In this document: positions 1 to 8,387 of the stretch, piece by piece | How positions within the stretch are numbered: position 1 is the first letter of the stretch | Layout: each line of letters starts with the position of its first letter | NCBI RefSeq assembly: GCF_030499515.1 | Contig: NZ_JASTWJ010000001.1 | Coordinates: 4,444,001-4,508,000, forward strand | Length of the DNA stretch: 64,000 nucleotides | Reading direction: 5' to 3' | From: Streptomyces sp. DT2A-34 | Lineage (GTDB): Bacteria; Actinomycetota; Actinomycetes; Streptomycetales; Streptomycetaceae | The notes under the pieces: model-generated | Database searches by the model: none | The model's input: only the letters and a program-made list of their open reading frames with translations | Told to the model about the DNA's origin: nothing | Made by a program: the position numbers and the translations under genes

Positions 1-257
1 TCGCCCAGTTGCCCGGAAGCCTGCTCGCGGCGTCGGCGGTGCGCGGGGGCACCTGCCTGGTCGGCCTTCGGGACGGCCCGGTCGTGGAGGCGGCGGTGAC
101 CGGTCCGGCGCCGGATCCGGGCCTGCTGGCCGCGATCGTCTACGCCTGCCTGCGCGCGGGACTTCCGTTGGACGGTGCCCAAGTGGCACTGCGGATCGGT
201 GACCTGCGGGACGAGGACGTCGTACTGCGCCTTCGTCCCGCGCCGCCGAGCGGATAG
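1..257 (+). CDS. 3' end of an unidentified protein (partial)
   Basis: An open frame enters from the left edge and stops with TAG at 255-257, giving about 84 visible residues. The first possible start, TTG at 9, is probably internal. The visible part is a globular alternation of Gly/Val/Leu-rich strands and helices with no motif I recognise. It converges with the STAND ATPase gene, leaving a 28 bp gap. GC-rich third positions support real coding. Function unknown. Confidence 0.5.
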   Translation, partial: AQLPGSLLAASAVRGGTCLVGLRDGPVVEAAVTGPAPDPGLLAAIVYACLRAGLPLDGAQVALRIGDLRDEDVVLRLRPAPPSG

Positions 258-285
258 CCCCTGCTCACCTCACCGGGAACCGGAC

Positions 286-2808
286 TCAGCGGTCGAGATC
301 GTCCAGCCGTCGCCGCAGCTCCTCCACCTCGCGCTGGTTGCCTAGCGCCTCGTAGATGTCGGCGGCCCGGCCCATGCACTCGCGCACCAACTCCTCGTGA
401 CCACCAGCCCCCTTGGCCACGTCGGCGAGCTGTACCCAGGCCTGGGCCTCGTACTGCATCCCGTCCGCCACCTCGGCCAGTTCCCCGATCGCCTCCCGTA
501 GGTCGTGGATCGCCTGCCCGGTGTCGCCGAGACGACCGTGTGCGACGCCAATGGCGGCCTTCACTCGTGCCGCCATCCGCCGGTCGGGCTCCCTACGGTT
601 CTCCAGTTCCCGCTGTGCCCGGCGCAGCAGGTCCATGGCCTCCGCGTGATCTCCCTGGGCATCCAGCGCGCATCCGAGGAAGAAGGTGGCGAGGGCGACA
701 CCGCGGGTTTCCCCGGCCTGTTCGTTGAGTCGGAGGGAGCGCCGGTACGCCCCGGCCGCTTCGGTCGGTGCGACGACGTCCAGGTACCGGCCGAGGAATT
801 CCTGGACGGAGGCCTGCAAGGCGAGGCGATCGGTCGCCGCCGCCAGGTCGACGGCCCGCTCCAGTTGCTCTCCCGCGCGGTCGTTCTCCCCGAGGTCCAG
901 CAGTGGACGTGACAGTAGGCTGCGCAGCCGGGCACAGCCCGCCGTGGCCTCCTCGTCGGTCTCCCCTGCCATGTCTGCCGCGGCGATCGCTGCCTCGGCC
1001 GCCTCGATGCCCAGGTCCAGTGTTTCCGTCCATGCCCTGAGGTAGCGGTGGTAGAGGAACAGCACCGAGAACGTCTCGGCCAGCCGCCAGGCCAGGGTGT
1101 ACAGCCCGTGTCCGACAGCCTCACGCAGTACCGCGAGAATGGAGGAGCGCTCGGTGTTCAGCCACTCCAGCGGCGCTGGACCGCCGACTGCGGCGAAGGG
1201 GTCGCGGGCGTTCCCCAGCAGGTCGTCGAGCTCGGCGATCCGCAGCCGCTCCTTCCTCAGCGCCCGGTCGGCGAACGCGCTCAGCACGAGATAGTGCGTG
1301 CCTACGCGCTCTGTCAGTGCCACCTGCTCGGTCTGCGGCTCCTCCTCGGCCGCGCACTCGCGGGCATGCAGACGAACCAGATCGTGCATGCGGTACCGGT
1401 CGTCGCGCATCTTCTCCACCAGGCTGGCCTTCGCCAGCACGCCCAGCAGACGCTTCGCGCTCCCCGGGTCGACACCGACAGTGACCGCGGCCACGCCGGC
1501 GTCGAAGAGACCGAACGGCAGCCATCCGAGCAGCCGGTAGAACCGGGCTGCGTCGGGCGGCAGCAGCCGGTAGGAGGGACCCAGAACTGCGGACACCGAG
1601 GACTCCTCCCCGTCCAGCGCGAGCCCAGCCAGTCGGCCGGCCTCGTCGTCGAGTTCGGCGGCCAGTTCCGCCATGCTGAGACTCTCCTCGTCCAGCCGCG
1701 CCGCCACCACCAGCAAGGCCACGGGCAGCCCGTCACACAGCTCCACTAGCCGCCGCGCGGCCTCCGGCTCGGCCTCGACCGCCTCAGGCCCGCAGTGGTC
1801 CTTCAGCAGTTCCAGCCCGCCATGTATATCCAGCGGCTTGACGCGGACGAACCGGGCACGGCCGCCCTGGACCGCCAGTTCACTGATCCTGGTGTGACTT
1901 GTGGCGAGTACGGCGCTACCCGCCCCCTTGGGAATCAACGCGCGAACCTGTGCAGGCTGGTTCACGTCGTCGAGGACGAGAAGGATGCGCAGCTCGGCCG
2001 TGCGCGACCGGAACAGATTGGTCCGGTCGGGGAGCGAGTCCGGAATGCCGAGCTCGGCTCCCGGCAGCGACCTCAGGCACATGGCCAAGGCTTCGGAGAC
2101 ATCCCCGCCAGGACCGGTCAGCGCCGTGGCCTCATTACGCAGGGCCGCAAAATCCACGTACAACTGCCCGTCCGGGAAACGCCCCTTGACCCTCTCCGCG
2201 CACCGCCACGCCATGGCCGACTTACCGACCCCCGGAGGTCCGAACAGCACATCGACGCCCACGGATCCGGAGCCGCCCGCCAGCGCGCCGAGCCTCGCCT
2301 CCAGATTCCCGAGTTCGGCCGTCCGATTACTGAACGGTTCGCGCGCGACCGGCACTTGATCCGGCCTGGTGTACCCGCCCACTGCAGCCGAGGGCGCCGG
2401 GGGGACGTGGTAGTGGATGCCGCCGTGGATGGGTGAGCCCTGGAAGACCGGGCCGTGGTACACCCCGCCGCTGACCAAATTGACGAAAGTGCGCGACTCG
2501 TCCGGCGCCAGCTCGGACAACAGCCGCGCCAGTTCCTCAGCTGCGCCCGGATCCTCCTGGAACAGGCATTCCAGCCGCTGCCGCAGGCGCGCTTGGACAA
2601 CCGCCTGCGCCTCTGCGTCACCCACTGTCCCGGCCCGCCCCAACTCCTCGTGCACGGCTTGCAGTTCCTCCTCGGCGACCTCGTCCGAAGCACGTCGCCC
2701 AAACAGCCGGGTCAGCCCGCTCTTCGCCCGCTCATACGCATCCGAAACCATCAACCCGGCCAACGCCGTCGCCCCCGACGCAGCAAGAGCCGCCAACTCG
2801 GCTTCCAC
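286..2808 (-). CDS. STAND/NB-ARC ATPase with C-terminal TPR repeats
   Basis: An 840-residue protein. I chose GTG at 2808 because a strong GAAGGGGG ribosome site lies just upstream; the frame is open to an ATG at 2943, but those 45 extra residues look non-coding. Residues 1-100 are helical. Around 112-134 is a Gly/His-rich segment (SGGVYHGPVFQ, then HGGIHYH) that I know from other Streptomyces NB-ARC proteins. The Walker A motif GPPGVGKS is at 190-197 and Walker B LLVLDD near 276-281, followed by NB-ARC helical and winged-helix regions. From about residue 570 the sequence is TPR-like helical repeats. Such proteins are signal-sensing switches; some act in antiphage immunity and others in transcription control (DNA-binding SARP/AfsR types have an N-terminal OmpR-like domain, absent here). 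No effector domain is recognisable at either end, so the output is unknown. Confidence 0.82.
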   Translation of the reverse strand: MEAELAALAASGATALAGLMVSDAYERAKSGLTRLFGRRASDEVAEEELQAVHEELGRAGTVGDAEAQAVVQARLRQRLECLFQEDPGAAEELARLLSELAPDESRTFVNLVSGGVYHGPVFQGSPIHGGIHYHVPPAPSAAVGGYTRPDQVPVAREPFSNRTAELGNLEARLGALAGGSGSVGVDVLFGPPGVGKSAMAWRCAERVKGRFPDGQLYVDFAALRNEATALTGPGGDVSEALAMCLRSLPGAELGIPDSLPDRTNLFRSRTAELRILLVLDDVNQPAQVRALIPKGAGSAVLATSHTRISELAVQGGRARFVRVKPLDIHGGLELLKDHCGPEAVEAEPEAARRLVELCDGLPVALLVVAARLDEESLSMAELAAELDDEAGRLAGLALDGEESSVSAVLGPSYRLLPPDAARFYRLLGWLPFGLFDAGVAAVTVGVDPGSAKRLLGVLAKASLVEKMRDDRYRMHDLVRLHARECAAEEEPQTEQVALTERVGTHYLVLSAFADRALRKERLRIAELDDLLGNARDPFAAVGGPAPLEWLNTERSSILAVLREAVGHGLYTLAWRLAETFSVLFLYHRYLRAWTETLDLGIEAAEAAIAAADMAGETDEEATAGCARLRSLLSRPLLDLGENDRAGEQLERAVDLAAATDRLALQASVQEFLGRYLDVVAPTEAAGAYRRSLRLNEQAGETRGVALATFFLGCALDAQGDHAEAMDLLRRAQRELENRREPDRRMAARVKAAIGVAHGRLGDTGQAIHDLREAIGELAEVADGMQYEAQAWVQLADVAKGAGGHEELVRECMGRAADIYEALGNQREVEELRRRLDDLDR

Positions 2809-3194
2809 ACAGCCCCCTTCGCCTATCCAGTCCCTCAAGGCAGTCGGACACCAACCGTAGAGAGATCTTGGACGCTTGGACACCCCAGCCCGCCGCGTAC
2901 TCCATGGTCGCCTCCCGTTCCGGGAACAGGGGGCTCCTTCCATGATCGAAGTCGACAGACACTACTGCGCACGGGTGAGTGCACCGGCGTATCGCATGAC
3001 ATTGACTGACCGTGACGGCACCATAGGAGACGGCCTTACGGGAGGCCCCTTCCTGACACCGCCCGACCGCGGTGTCGTCCCAGGAGAAAGAAGTCGAGGT
3101 CTGCTCCACCCGTCGCAGTACCCACAGCACCAAGTCGAAGCAGTCCGCTCTCGTACCTGCCGTGCTGGGTCGGCAGCGCGCGAGAGGGACAGAT
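2809..3194. other. Gene-free divergent intergenic region
   Basis: This 386 bp stretch separates the minus-strand STAND ATPase from a plus-strand hypothetical gene, so it must hold both promoters. An isolated TTGACT hexamer occurs at 3002-3007 without a convincing -10 partner. I see no repeats, RNA gene or credible small ORF. Confidence 0.4.
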
Positions 3195-4232
3195 GTGCCG
3201 CATGGATACAGCGACCGCAACGCCAAGCGTCTACGCCGCTACACAGGACTCACGCACGCCCAGGCCAAGCAGCTACTGAAGGATCGGGCAGGCAAAGTCC
3301 CTCGCATCCCAGCGGCCACTGGACCTCAACGCCTCCTCGAAGCCCTGATCTTCGAACACCTGCGTGGCGATGTCGACTACTTCGCGCACCCCATCGGGAT
3401 CAGGTCCGTCTTTCCGCAACACGACAGCCTGGTCGTCTCGCTCGACGCGTCTTCAACCCGGCGCGGTTACCCGCTGGTGGCACACGCGCTGGACGGGTTG
3501 CTGCCAGCCGAACTTCCCAAGTCGGAGCAGAGCGAGGACGACGTCCGAGTCATCGGCGTACCCGGAATCCGGATCACACGAGCCAGCCGAAAGGGGCTAC
3601 GAGTCTCGCTCGCCGGGACCAAGGCAAGCGTGTTCCTCACATGCGACGCCAGCACCAACTGGGCTGACCTGCTTGCCGATCACCGAGCACAGCTGGAAGC
3701 AGCGCGGTATCGGCCGTGTTGGAGCGAACCGAAGATGACTCCGGCGGAAAGGGCGTTCCACCAGGACCACGCGGAGATGGCCCGGGCCGTTGAGGAAGCA
3801 TCCTGGCTACCGAGCGGGCTGCTACGCCGGAGCGCACTGCTCCACGAGGTGAGCGCCGCGTACTGCACGCGCTACTGGGTGACGTGGGACCAGTGGCGGA
3901 TCGAGCTCAAGCACGATCCGGGAGTCAAGCCTCCCCACAACGCGTTCATCAATCACTTGACGGACCCGAAATGGGGCATGAACCTAGCCGTTGACAAACT
4001 GCACTGCCAGTGCGATGTGCAGTGGGCGGACCCTCACTACGACCGACAGTGCACGGTCGAGCTCAGCAGCCCCACAAGCCGGCCCGGTGTGCTCCAGGTA
4101 CGTTTCCGAGCGATGGGCACGTGGTGCAACGCCTACGACACCTACCGGGACCTGAAGCGTGCGGGTGCCAATCCGGCATGGCTGCGCCGGGTGATGCCAC
4201 AGCACCACCACCGAAGGCGAATCGTCAGCTGA
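3195..4232 (+). CDS. Hypothetical protein
   Basis: A 345-residue protein of no family I recognise. I prefer the GTG at 3195, which has AGAGGG six bases upstream; an alternative GTG at 3072 would add 41 residues of poor composition. The N-terminus is basic and helical (KRLRRYTGLTHAQAKQLL, about residues 11-28), which may bind nucleic acid. The middle looks like mixed alpha/beta. The C-terminal third is rich in Trp, Cys and His and ends in a basic HHHRRR tail. GC at third positions is lower than in the core genes, consistent with horizontal acquisition. It lies between the STAND ATPase and a broken gene, next to tRNA-Thr. Function unknown. Confidence 0.6.
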   Translation: MPHGYSDRNAKRLRRYTGLTHAQAKQLLKDRAGKVPRIPAATGPQRLLEALIFEHLRGDVDYFAHPIGIRSVFPQHDSLVVSLDASSTRRGYPLVAHALDGLLPAELPKSEQSEDDVRVIGVPGIRITRASRKGLRVSLAGTKASVFLTCDASTNWADLLADHRAQLEAARYRPCWSEPKMTPAERAFHQDHAEMARAVEEASWLPSGLLRRSALLHEVSAAYCTRYWVTWDQWRIELKHDPGVKPPHNAFINHLTDPKWGMNLAVDKLHCQCDVQWADPHYDRQCTVELSSPTSRPGVLQVRFRAMGTWCNAYDTYRDLKRAGANPAWLRRVMPQHHHRRRIVS

Positions 4233-4510
4233 GCATGGACACCGCCCCGCTGACGACGACCGATGAGCCGTAGCCCGAAAGGGTCGTCTTGCGCGCGGCA
4301 GACCCCCTCTGTGGCCTGAGCCCGGTTAGAGTCCTCTCCGAGGGCTGGGACAGCCCATAGGCTGGCGGTCTGCCCGGGCAGACTTGCAGGTAGGCCTCCA
4401 GGGTGTGATGCCCAGTCCCGCGCTTATGCGCTTCAGTCGCCGTGTCCTGCACAGCCCTGTGCCCAGCGGTCGAGTTCATCCCGGGTAATCGGCCGCGGAA
4501 CGGGGTTCCC

Positions 4511-5379
4511 GTGTCACCGCACAAAAACGACCGTGCCCTACGTCAGGCCCTTCGGGACCACCTCTACGTGCACCAGCGGGCAATCGAACGGGATGCCGCC
4601 GGCCGTCCCGTCTTGGACAGCGCCGGGCCGGCGCAGCAGGTCTTCCAAGCCATGCTGGCCACGTGTCTGATGAGCACCCATGAGGCGCGACATCCCATCG
4701 AGTCCCTCGCAGGGTCCTCCTGTCGGACGTATCCCTCTACGCGAATGCGATCATCTCGCGTCCCGCCCAGCTGGACATCCACACGAGCACTGCGTGCCGC
4801 GTCGCTTCACGATTGATGCCGCTGCTCCACGGTGGGAAGGTCGCCGGGATTCCGGGGCTCCGGCTGGAAGGCCTGAACAAGCGCCGACTGCGCTTGGTGC
4901 ACATCCCCACGGGCGGCCGTCTCGACCTCATCGACTCCCGTGCTTCCAGGGGGGATACGCGCCGCGACTTCCGGCGATGGCTCACGATCGAAACGCGGTG
5001 GCATAGCGACCCAGAGGTGACAGCGGCTCTTTGGAGACGCTCCGATCTCGTCCTCGAAGAAGCAGCCCTCGCCGAGCACTGGCGAGGCCAACCGTGCACT
5101 CCCCTACGCAGTGCGCTGATGACCCGCGCAATGCTGCTCTGGTACAAGCTCGGCATCAGGCCGGCCTGGGCCGAATCGACCGTCGGCCAGAACCGGACAT
5201 TGCCGCACCTTGCATGGAAGGCCGAAAGAGAGCGAAGCGATGCCTGTCACGTGGCGGCCATGCTGACGCGATCACCCGCCCGGATTCCAGGCGCTGTCTA
5301 CGAGCCGTACGACACATCCACCGGACTGCTGGTCCTCAACGAGGCGGCAATCCTGCTGAAAGCAATTCCTGTCGCGTAG
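4511..5379 (+). pseudogene. Hypothetical gene split by a one-base frameshift
   Basis: Two frames together read as one protein. The first part starts at GTG 4511 (GGGG ribosome site six bases upstream) and runs as plausible helical protein to the motif IESLAG. Past the GGG run at 4712-4714 that frame becomes Ser/Arg-rich nonsense, while the frame one base back continues naturally as VLLSDVSLYANAII and stays open to 5379. That second frame has no ATG, GTG or TTG start before 4813. Adding one G to the run would give a continuous protein of about 289 residues. No family recognised. The explanation is a true frameshift mutation, a sequencing error in the G run, or less likely programmed slippage. 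Confidence 0.6.
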
Positions 5380-5395
5380 CCCACCGATGGGGCGG

Positions 5396-6034
5396 CTATC
5401 CAGCAGCCTGCTCGCGGAGCCCCCGGGCCATTGCGGCATGGCGGCGCATAACCGGGACCGTGCCGACATCCACCACGTGCTGACCATGGTCCTCGTCACA
5501 CGGGCAGATGCTCCATCCACCCGTCTCGACTTGGTCAGCCACGGTGTCCACCAGCTCGGCCAGTTCGTCCAGCACGCCCACGGAGATCTCCGCCGCGCCA
5601 TCGGCGTGGTTCTGCACGAGGGCCGCACCGAGCTCGGTAGCAAGATCCAGGAGGTGAGCCTCAGCTGCTCCGTCGTCGTTGAGGCCGGCGTACTTGCCGG
5701 CTTGCGCGGCGGCCATGACCAAGTGACCAAGCAACTCGACGGGAGCGCTGACGGGGCGGTCGTCGATGCGGACCGGCCGCTTGGCGTGCGGGCTGGAGAC
5801 GCCCTGGTCCTCTTCCCTCGCCGCCTTCATGATGATCTCCGCGACTGCTTCTGGGGTCACCAGATGCACGGCTTCTTCCTGGTCCATGCCGATCCGCTGA
5901 GCCATGACCTCGACGAGGTGCGCCGCAACACCCCGTACCGATGTCGCCTCGACCTCGACGCCATAAGTCAGCAGCACTGCGCCCGCCTGTGCCACCAGAG
6001 TCTTGAACGGGAGAATGCCCAATGGATCAGCCAC
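5396..6034 (-). CDS. Hypothetical protein, 212 aa
   Basis: An Ala/Val-rich, largely helical acidic protein starting at ATG 6034 and converging on the frameshifted gene with a 16 bp gap. The middle (VELLGHLVMAAAQAGKYAGL) and the following Ala-rich helices suggest a soluble helical bundle. It lacks a signal peptide or membrane span. I do not recognise a family. It is the last gene before tRNA-Thr and probably belongs to the accessory block. Confidence 0.5.
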   Translation of the reverse strand: MADPLGILPFKTLVAQAGAVLLTYGVEVEATSVRGVAAHLVEVMAQRIGMDQEEAVHLVTPEAVAEIIMKAAREEDQGVSSPHAKRPVRIDDRPVSAPVELLGHLVMAAAQAGKYAGLNDDGAAEAHLLDLATELGAALVQNHADGAAEISVGVLDELAELVDTVADQVETGGWSICPCDEDHGQHVVDVGTVPVMRRHAAMARGLREQAAG

Positions 6035-6128
6035 GGTCCCAGCCTAGAAGCGCGAGTTGGAGCGTTTCCACAAAACCGGCTTGCTCGCCAGGAAACCTCG
6101 TCGGACCCTCCGACGGCGCAGCCGCCCC

Positions 6129-6186
6129 TCCCCTCGCGCACCCCCGTGCACACGCTCTGCACTGATGCGCTCCCCTCGCGCACCCC
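6129..6186. repeat. 16-bp direct repeat pair
   Basis: The 16-mer TCCCCTCGCGCACCCC occurs at 6129-6144 and again at 6171-6186, upstream of the 212-aa hypothetical gene. It could be part of an operator or simply low-complexity C-rich DNA. Confidence 0.35.
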
Positions 6187-6288
6187 TTGGATTTCGCGGC
6201 ACGGACCGACGGAACATCTGAGGCCGACGCAGTGCCCCAGAACAAGAGAAAGCCCAGGTCAGCGGCGTCTGACCCGGACTTTCACAAG

Positions 6289-6362
6289 AGCCGCCTTCGG
6301 GATTCGAACCCGAGACCTACGCATTACGAGTGCGTTGCTCTGGCCATCTGAGCTAAGGCGGC
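6289..6362 (-). tRNA. tRNA-Thr (anticodon CGU)
   Basis: The minus strand folds into a full cloverleaf: acceptor arms GCCGCCT and AGGCGGC, D arm with GCTC/GAGC, anticodon stem ACGCA/TGCGT enclosing loop CTCGTAA (anticodon CGT, reading ACG), a five-base variable loop, and T arm TCGGG-TTCGAAT-CCCGA. The length is 73 nt plus discriminator; CCA is not encoded. Its 3' end faces the accessory genes at 1-6034, the usual orientation for an island inserted at a tRNA. Confidence 0.95.
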
Positions 6363-6496
6363 GCGCCGTCCGCACTATGGTGCGATCAGCAACGTCGGTA
6401 AGTCTACACAGTTTCCGAGGGTGCTCCGTACCACCCCCGTCCAGCCCCTGCTCCGGCCCTGTCCCAGGCCCCTCCCGTCCCCGGAGCGAGGGCTTC

Positions 6497-6584
6497 CGGC
6501 GCCGGAACAGGGCCGGAAGCGCGCCGGACCAGGGCAGGAAGCGGGCCGGAACAAGGCCGGAAGCGGGCCGGAACAAGGCCGGAA
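6497..6584. repeat. Tandem 22-bp repeat, about four copies
   Basis: Two perfect copies of a 22-bp unit beginning GCGGGCCGGAACAAGG occupy 6541-6562 and 6563-6584. Two degenerate copies precede them at about 6497-6518 and 6519-6540. They lie in the intergenic space just past the stop of the aminopeptidase gene and end in GGCCGG arms that could form hairpins. Confidence 0.75.
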
Positions 6585-6601
6585 CAGGGCCGGCTGAGAG
6601 C

Positions 6602-8251
6602 CTACGAGCAGCGCTTGTCGCGGGTGGGCGGCGTCCCCCGGAGGAGATACGCGTTGATCGCCTTGTCGATGCACTTGCTGCCCCGCCCGTACGCCGTGTG
6701 ACCGTCGCCGTCATAGGTGAGCAGCCGGGCCGAGGAGAGCTGGCCGGAGAGGGCGCGGGCCCAGCGGTACGGGGTCGCCGGGTCGCGCGTGGTGCCGACC
6801 ACGACGATGGGGGCCGCGCCCCTCGCCTCGATGCGGCGCGGCTCACCGGTGGGCGCCACCGGCCAGTACGCGCAGTTCAGGGTGGCCCAGGCGAGACCCT
6901 CACCGAAGACGGGGGATGCCTTTTCGAAGGCGGGGAGGGATTCGCGGACGTCGTCGGGGGTGGCGAAGGCCGCCGGGAGGTCCAGACAGTTCACGGCCGC
7001 GTTGGCGAACATCAGGTTCGTGTAGCGGCCGTCGGCGTCGCGCTCGTAGTAGCTGTCGGACAGGGCGAGGAGACCCGCGCCGTCCTTCTCCCGCATCGCC
7101 GAGGACAGCGCGTCCCGCAGTTGCGCCCAGGCCCCCTCGTCGTACATCGCCGCGATCACGCCGGTGGTGGCGAGGGACTCGCCGAGTACGCGGCCGTCCG
7201 GATCGCCGGTCGGGATGGGCCGCGCGTCGAGCTTCCTGAAGAAGGCCTTGAGGTTCTTGCCGACGTCACCGGCCTTCCTGCCCAGCGGGCAGTCCCGATG
7301 CCGCACGCAGTCCCGCGCGAACGCCTGGAACGCCGTCTCGAACCCCGCCGTCTGGTCGAGGTTCAGCCGGCGGGCCGGCAGAGAGGGGTCCATCGCCCCG
7401 TCCAGGACCAGCCTGCCCACCCGGTCCGGGAAGAGCCCGGCGTACGTCGCCCCGAGGAAGGTGCCGTACGACGCCCCCACGTACGTCAGCCTCTCGTCGC
7501 CCAGCGTCGCCCGCAGGAGGTCCATGTCCCGGGCCGCCTCGGCGGTGGAAACGTGGCGCAGGAGGCCGGGCGCGTCGGCTCCGCATCCTTCCGCGAACCT
7601 CTTGTAGGTGGCGACGAGTTCGTCGGCCTCCTTCGCGTCGTCGGGCGTGAAGTCCGTCTGCGTGTACCTGTCCATCTGGCGGCCGTCCAGGCATTCGACG
7701 GGCTCGCTGCGGGCGACTCCGCGCGGGTCGACCGCGACCATGTCGTACCGGGCGCGCACGTCGGCCGGGTAGCCGATCCCCGCGTACTGCTGGAGGTAGG
7801 CGACCGCCGAGCCGCCCGGGCCGCCCGGGTTCACGAGCAGCGACCCGAGCCGCCCGCCCGGCCCCGTCGCCTTCTTGCGGGCCACGGCGAGCTTGATGTT
7901 GCCGGCGCCCGGCTCCGCGTAGTCCAGCGGCGCTTTCATCGTGGCGCACTGGAAGCCGGGCGTCCCGCAGCTGCGCCAGGTCAGCTTCTGCCGGTAGTAC
8001 GGCGTGAGCGCGGCCGGCGTCGACCGCGGCAGTGCGGCCAGCGCCGCCTCGGCCGCCGGTTTCCCGGAGGCCGCCGGGTTCCCCGAGTGTGTCGACCCCC
8101 CGGAGGAGCAGGCGGAGACGAGCAGCGCGGCAACGGCGACGAGGGTGCCGGCCGCGTGGGCTCGCCGGGGGTTCTGGCGGCGGGTGCGTGGGCCGTGGCC
8201 GGGGCCGGTCGGGCTCGGGTCTGTGCTGACTGGAGTGCGCCTGATGTGCAT
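6602..8251 (-). CDS. Secreted tripeptidyl-aminopeptidase-like alpha/beta hydrolase (lipoprotein)
   Basis: A 549-residue alpha/beta hydrolase of the Streptomyces Tap/SlpD/SlpE family, exported exopeptidases that remove tripeptides from protein N-termini. From ATG 8251 there is a basic n-region, a hydrophobic stretch (TLVAVAALLVSAC) and a lipobox Cys near residue 48, followed by a Ser/Gly linker, so a membrane-anchored lipoprotein is predicted. The oxyanion segment LLVNPGGPGG, nucleophile elbow GASYG, late acidic motif TTRDPATP and catalytic His in GDGHTAYG complete the triad. Conserved Cys pairs in the C-terminal half fit a disulfide-stabilised lid. A GTG seven residues downstream is an alternative start. 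The exact peptide specificity cannot be read from sequence. Confidence 0.88.
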   Translation of the reverse strand: MHIRRTPVSTDPSPTGPGHGPRTRRQNPRRAHAAGTLVAVAALLVSACSSGGSTHSGNPAASGKPAAEAALAALPRSTPAALTPYYRQKLTWRSCGTPGFQCATMKAPLDYAEPGAGNIKLAVARKKATGPGGRLGSLLVNPGGPGGSAVAYLQQYAGIGYPADVRARYDMVAVDPRGVARSEPVECLDGRQMDRYTQTDFTPDDAKEADELVATYKRFAEGCGADAPGLLRHVSTAEAARDMDLLRATLGDERLTYVGASYGTFLGATYAGLFPDRVGRLVLDGAMDPSLPARRLNLDQTAGFETAFQAFARDCVRHRDCPLGRKAGDVGKNLKAFFRKLDARPIPTGDPDGRVLGESLATTGVIAAMYDEGAWAQLRDALSSAMREKDGAGLLALSDSYYERDADGRYTNLMFANAAVNCLDLPAAFATPDDVRESLPAFEKASPVFGEGLAWATLNCAYWPVAPTGEPRRIEARGAAPIVVVGTTRDPATPYRWARALSGQLSSARLLTYDGDGHTAYGRGSKCIDKAINAYLLRGTPPTRDKRCS

Positions 8252-8387
8252 CAGGCGAGCGTAACTCTGTGCAGCGGCTCGAATGCCGTGCGTGCACACC
8301 ACGGCTCGTACGGGTTACATGGTCGGCCTCCTGTTGATCACTCGCGGGTGAGAGGGGCGGGACGAGTGGACGCGGGCGGCGGCTGCT

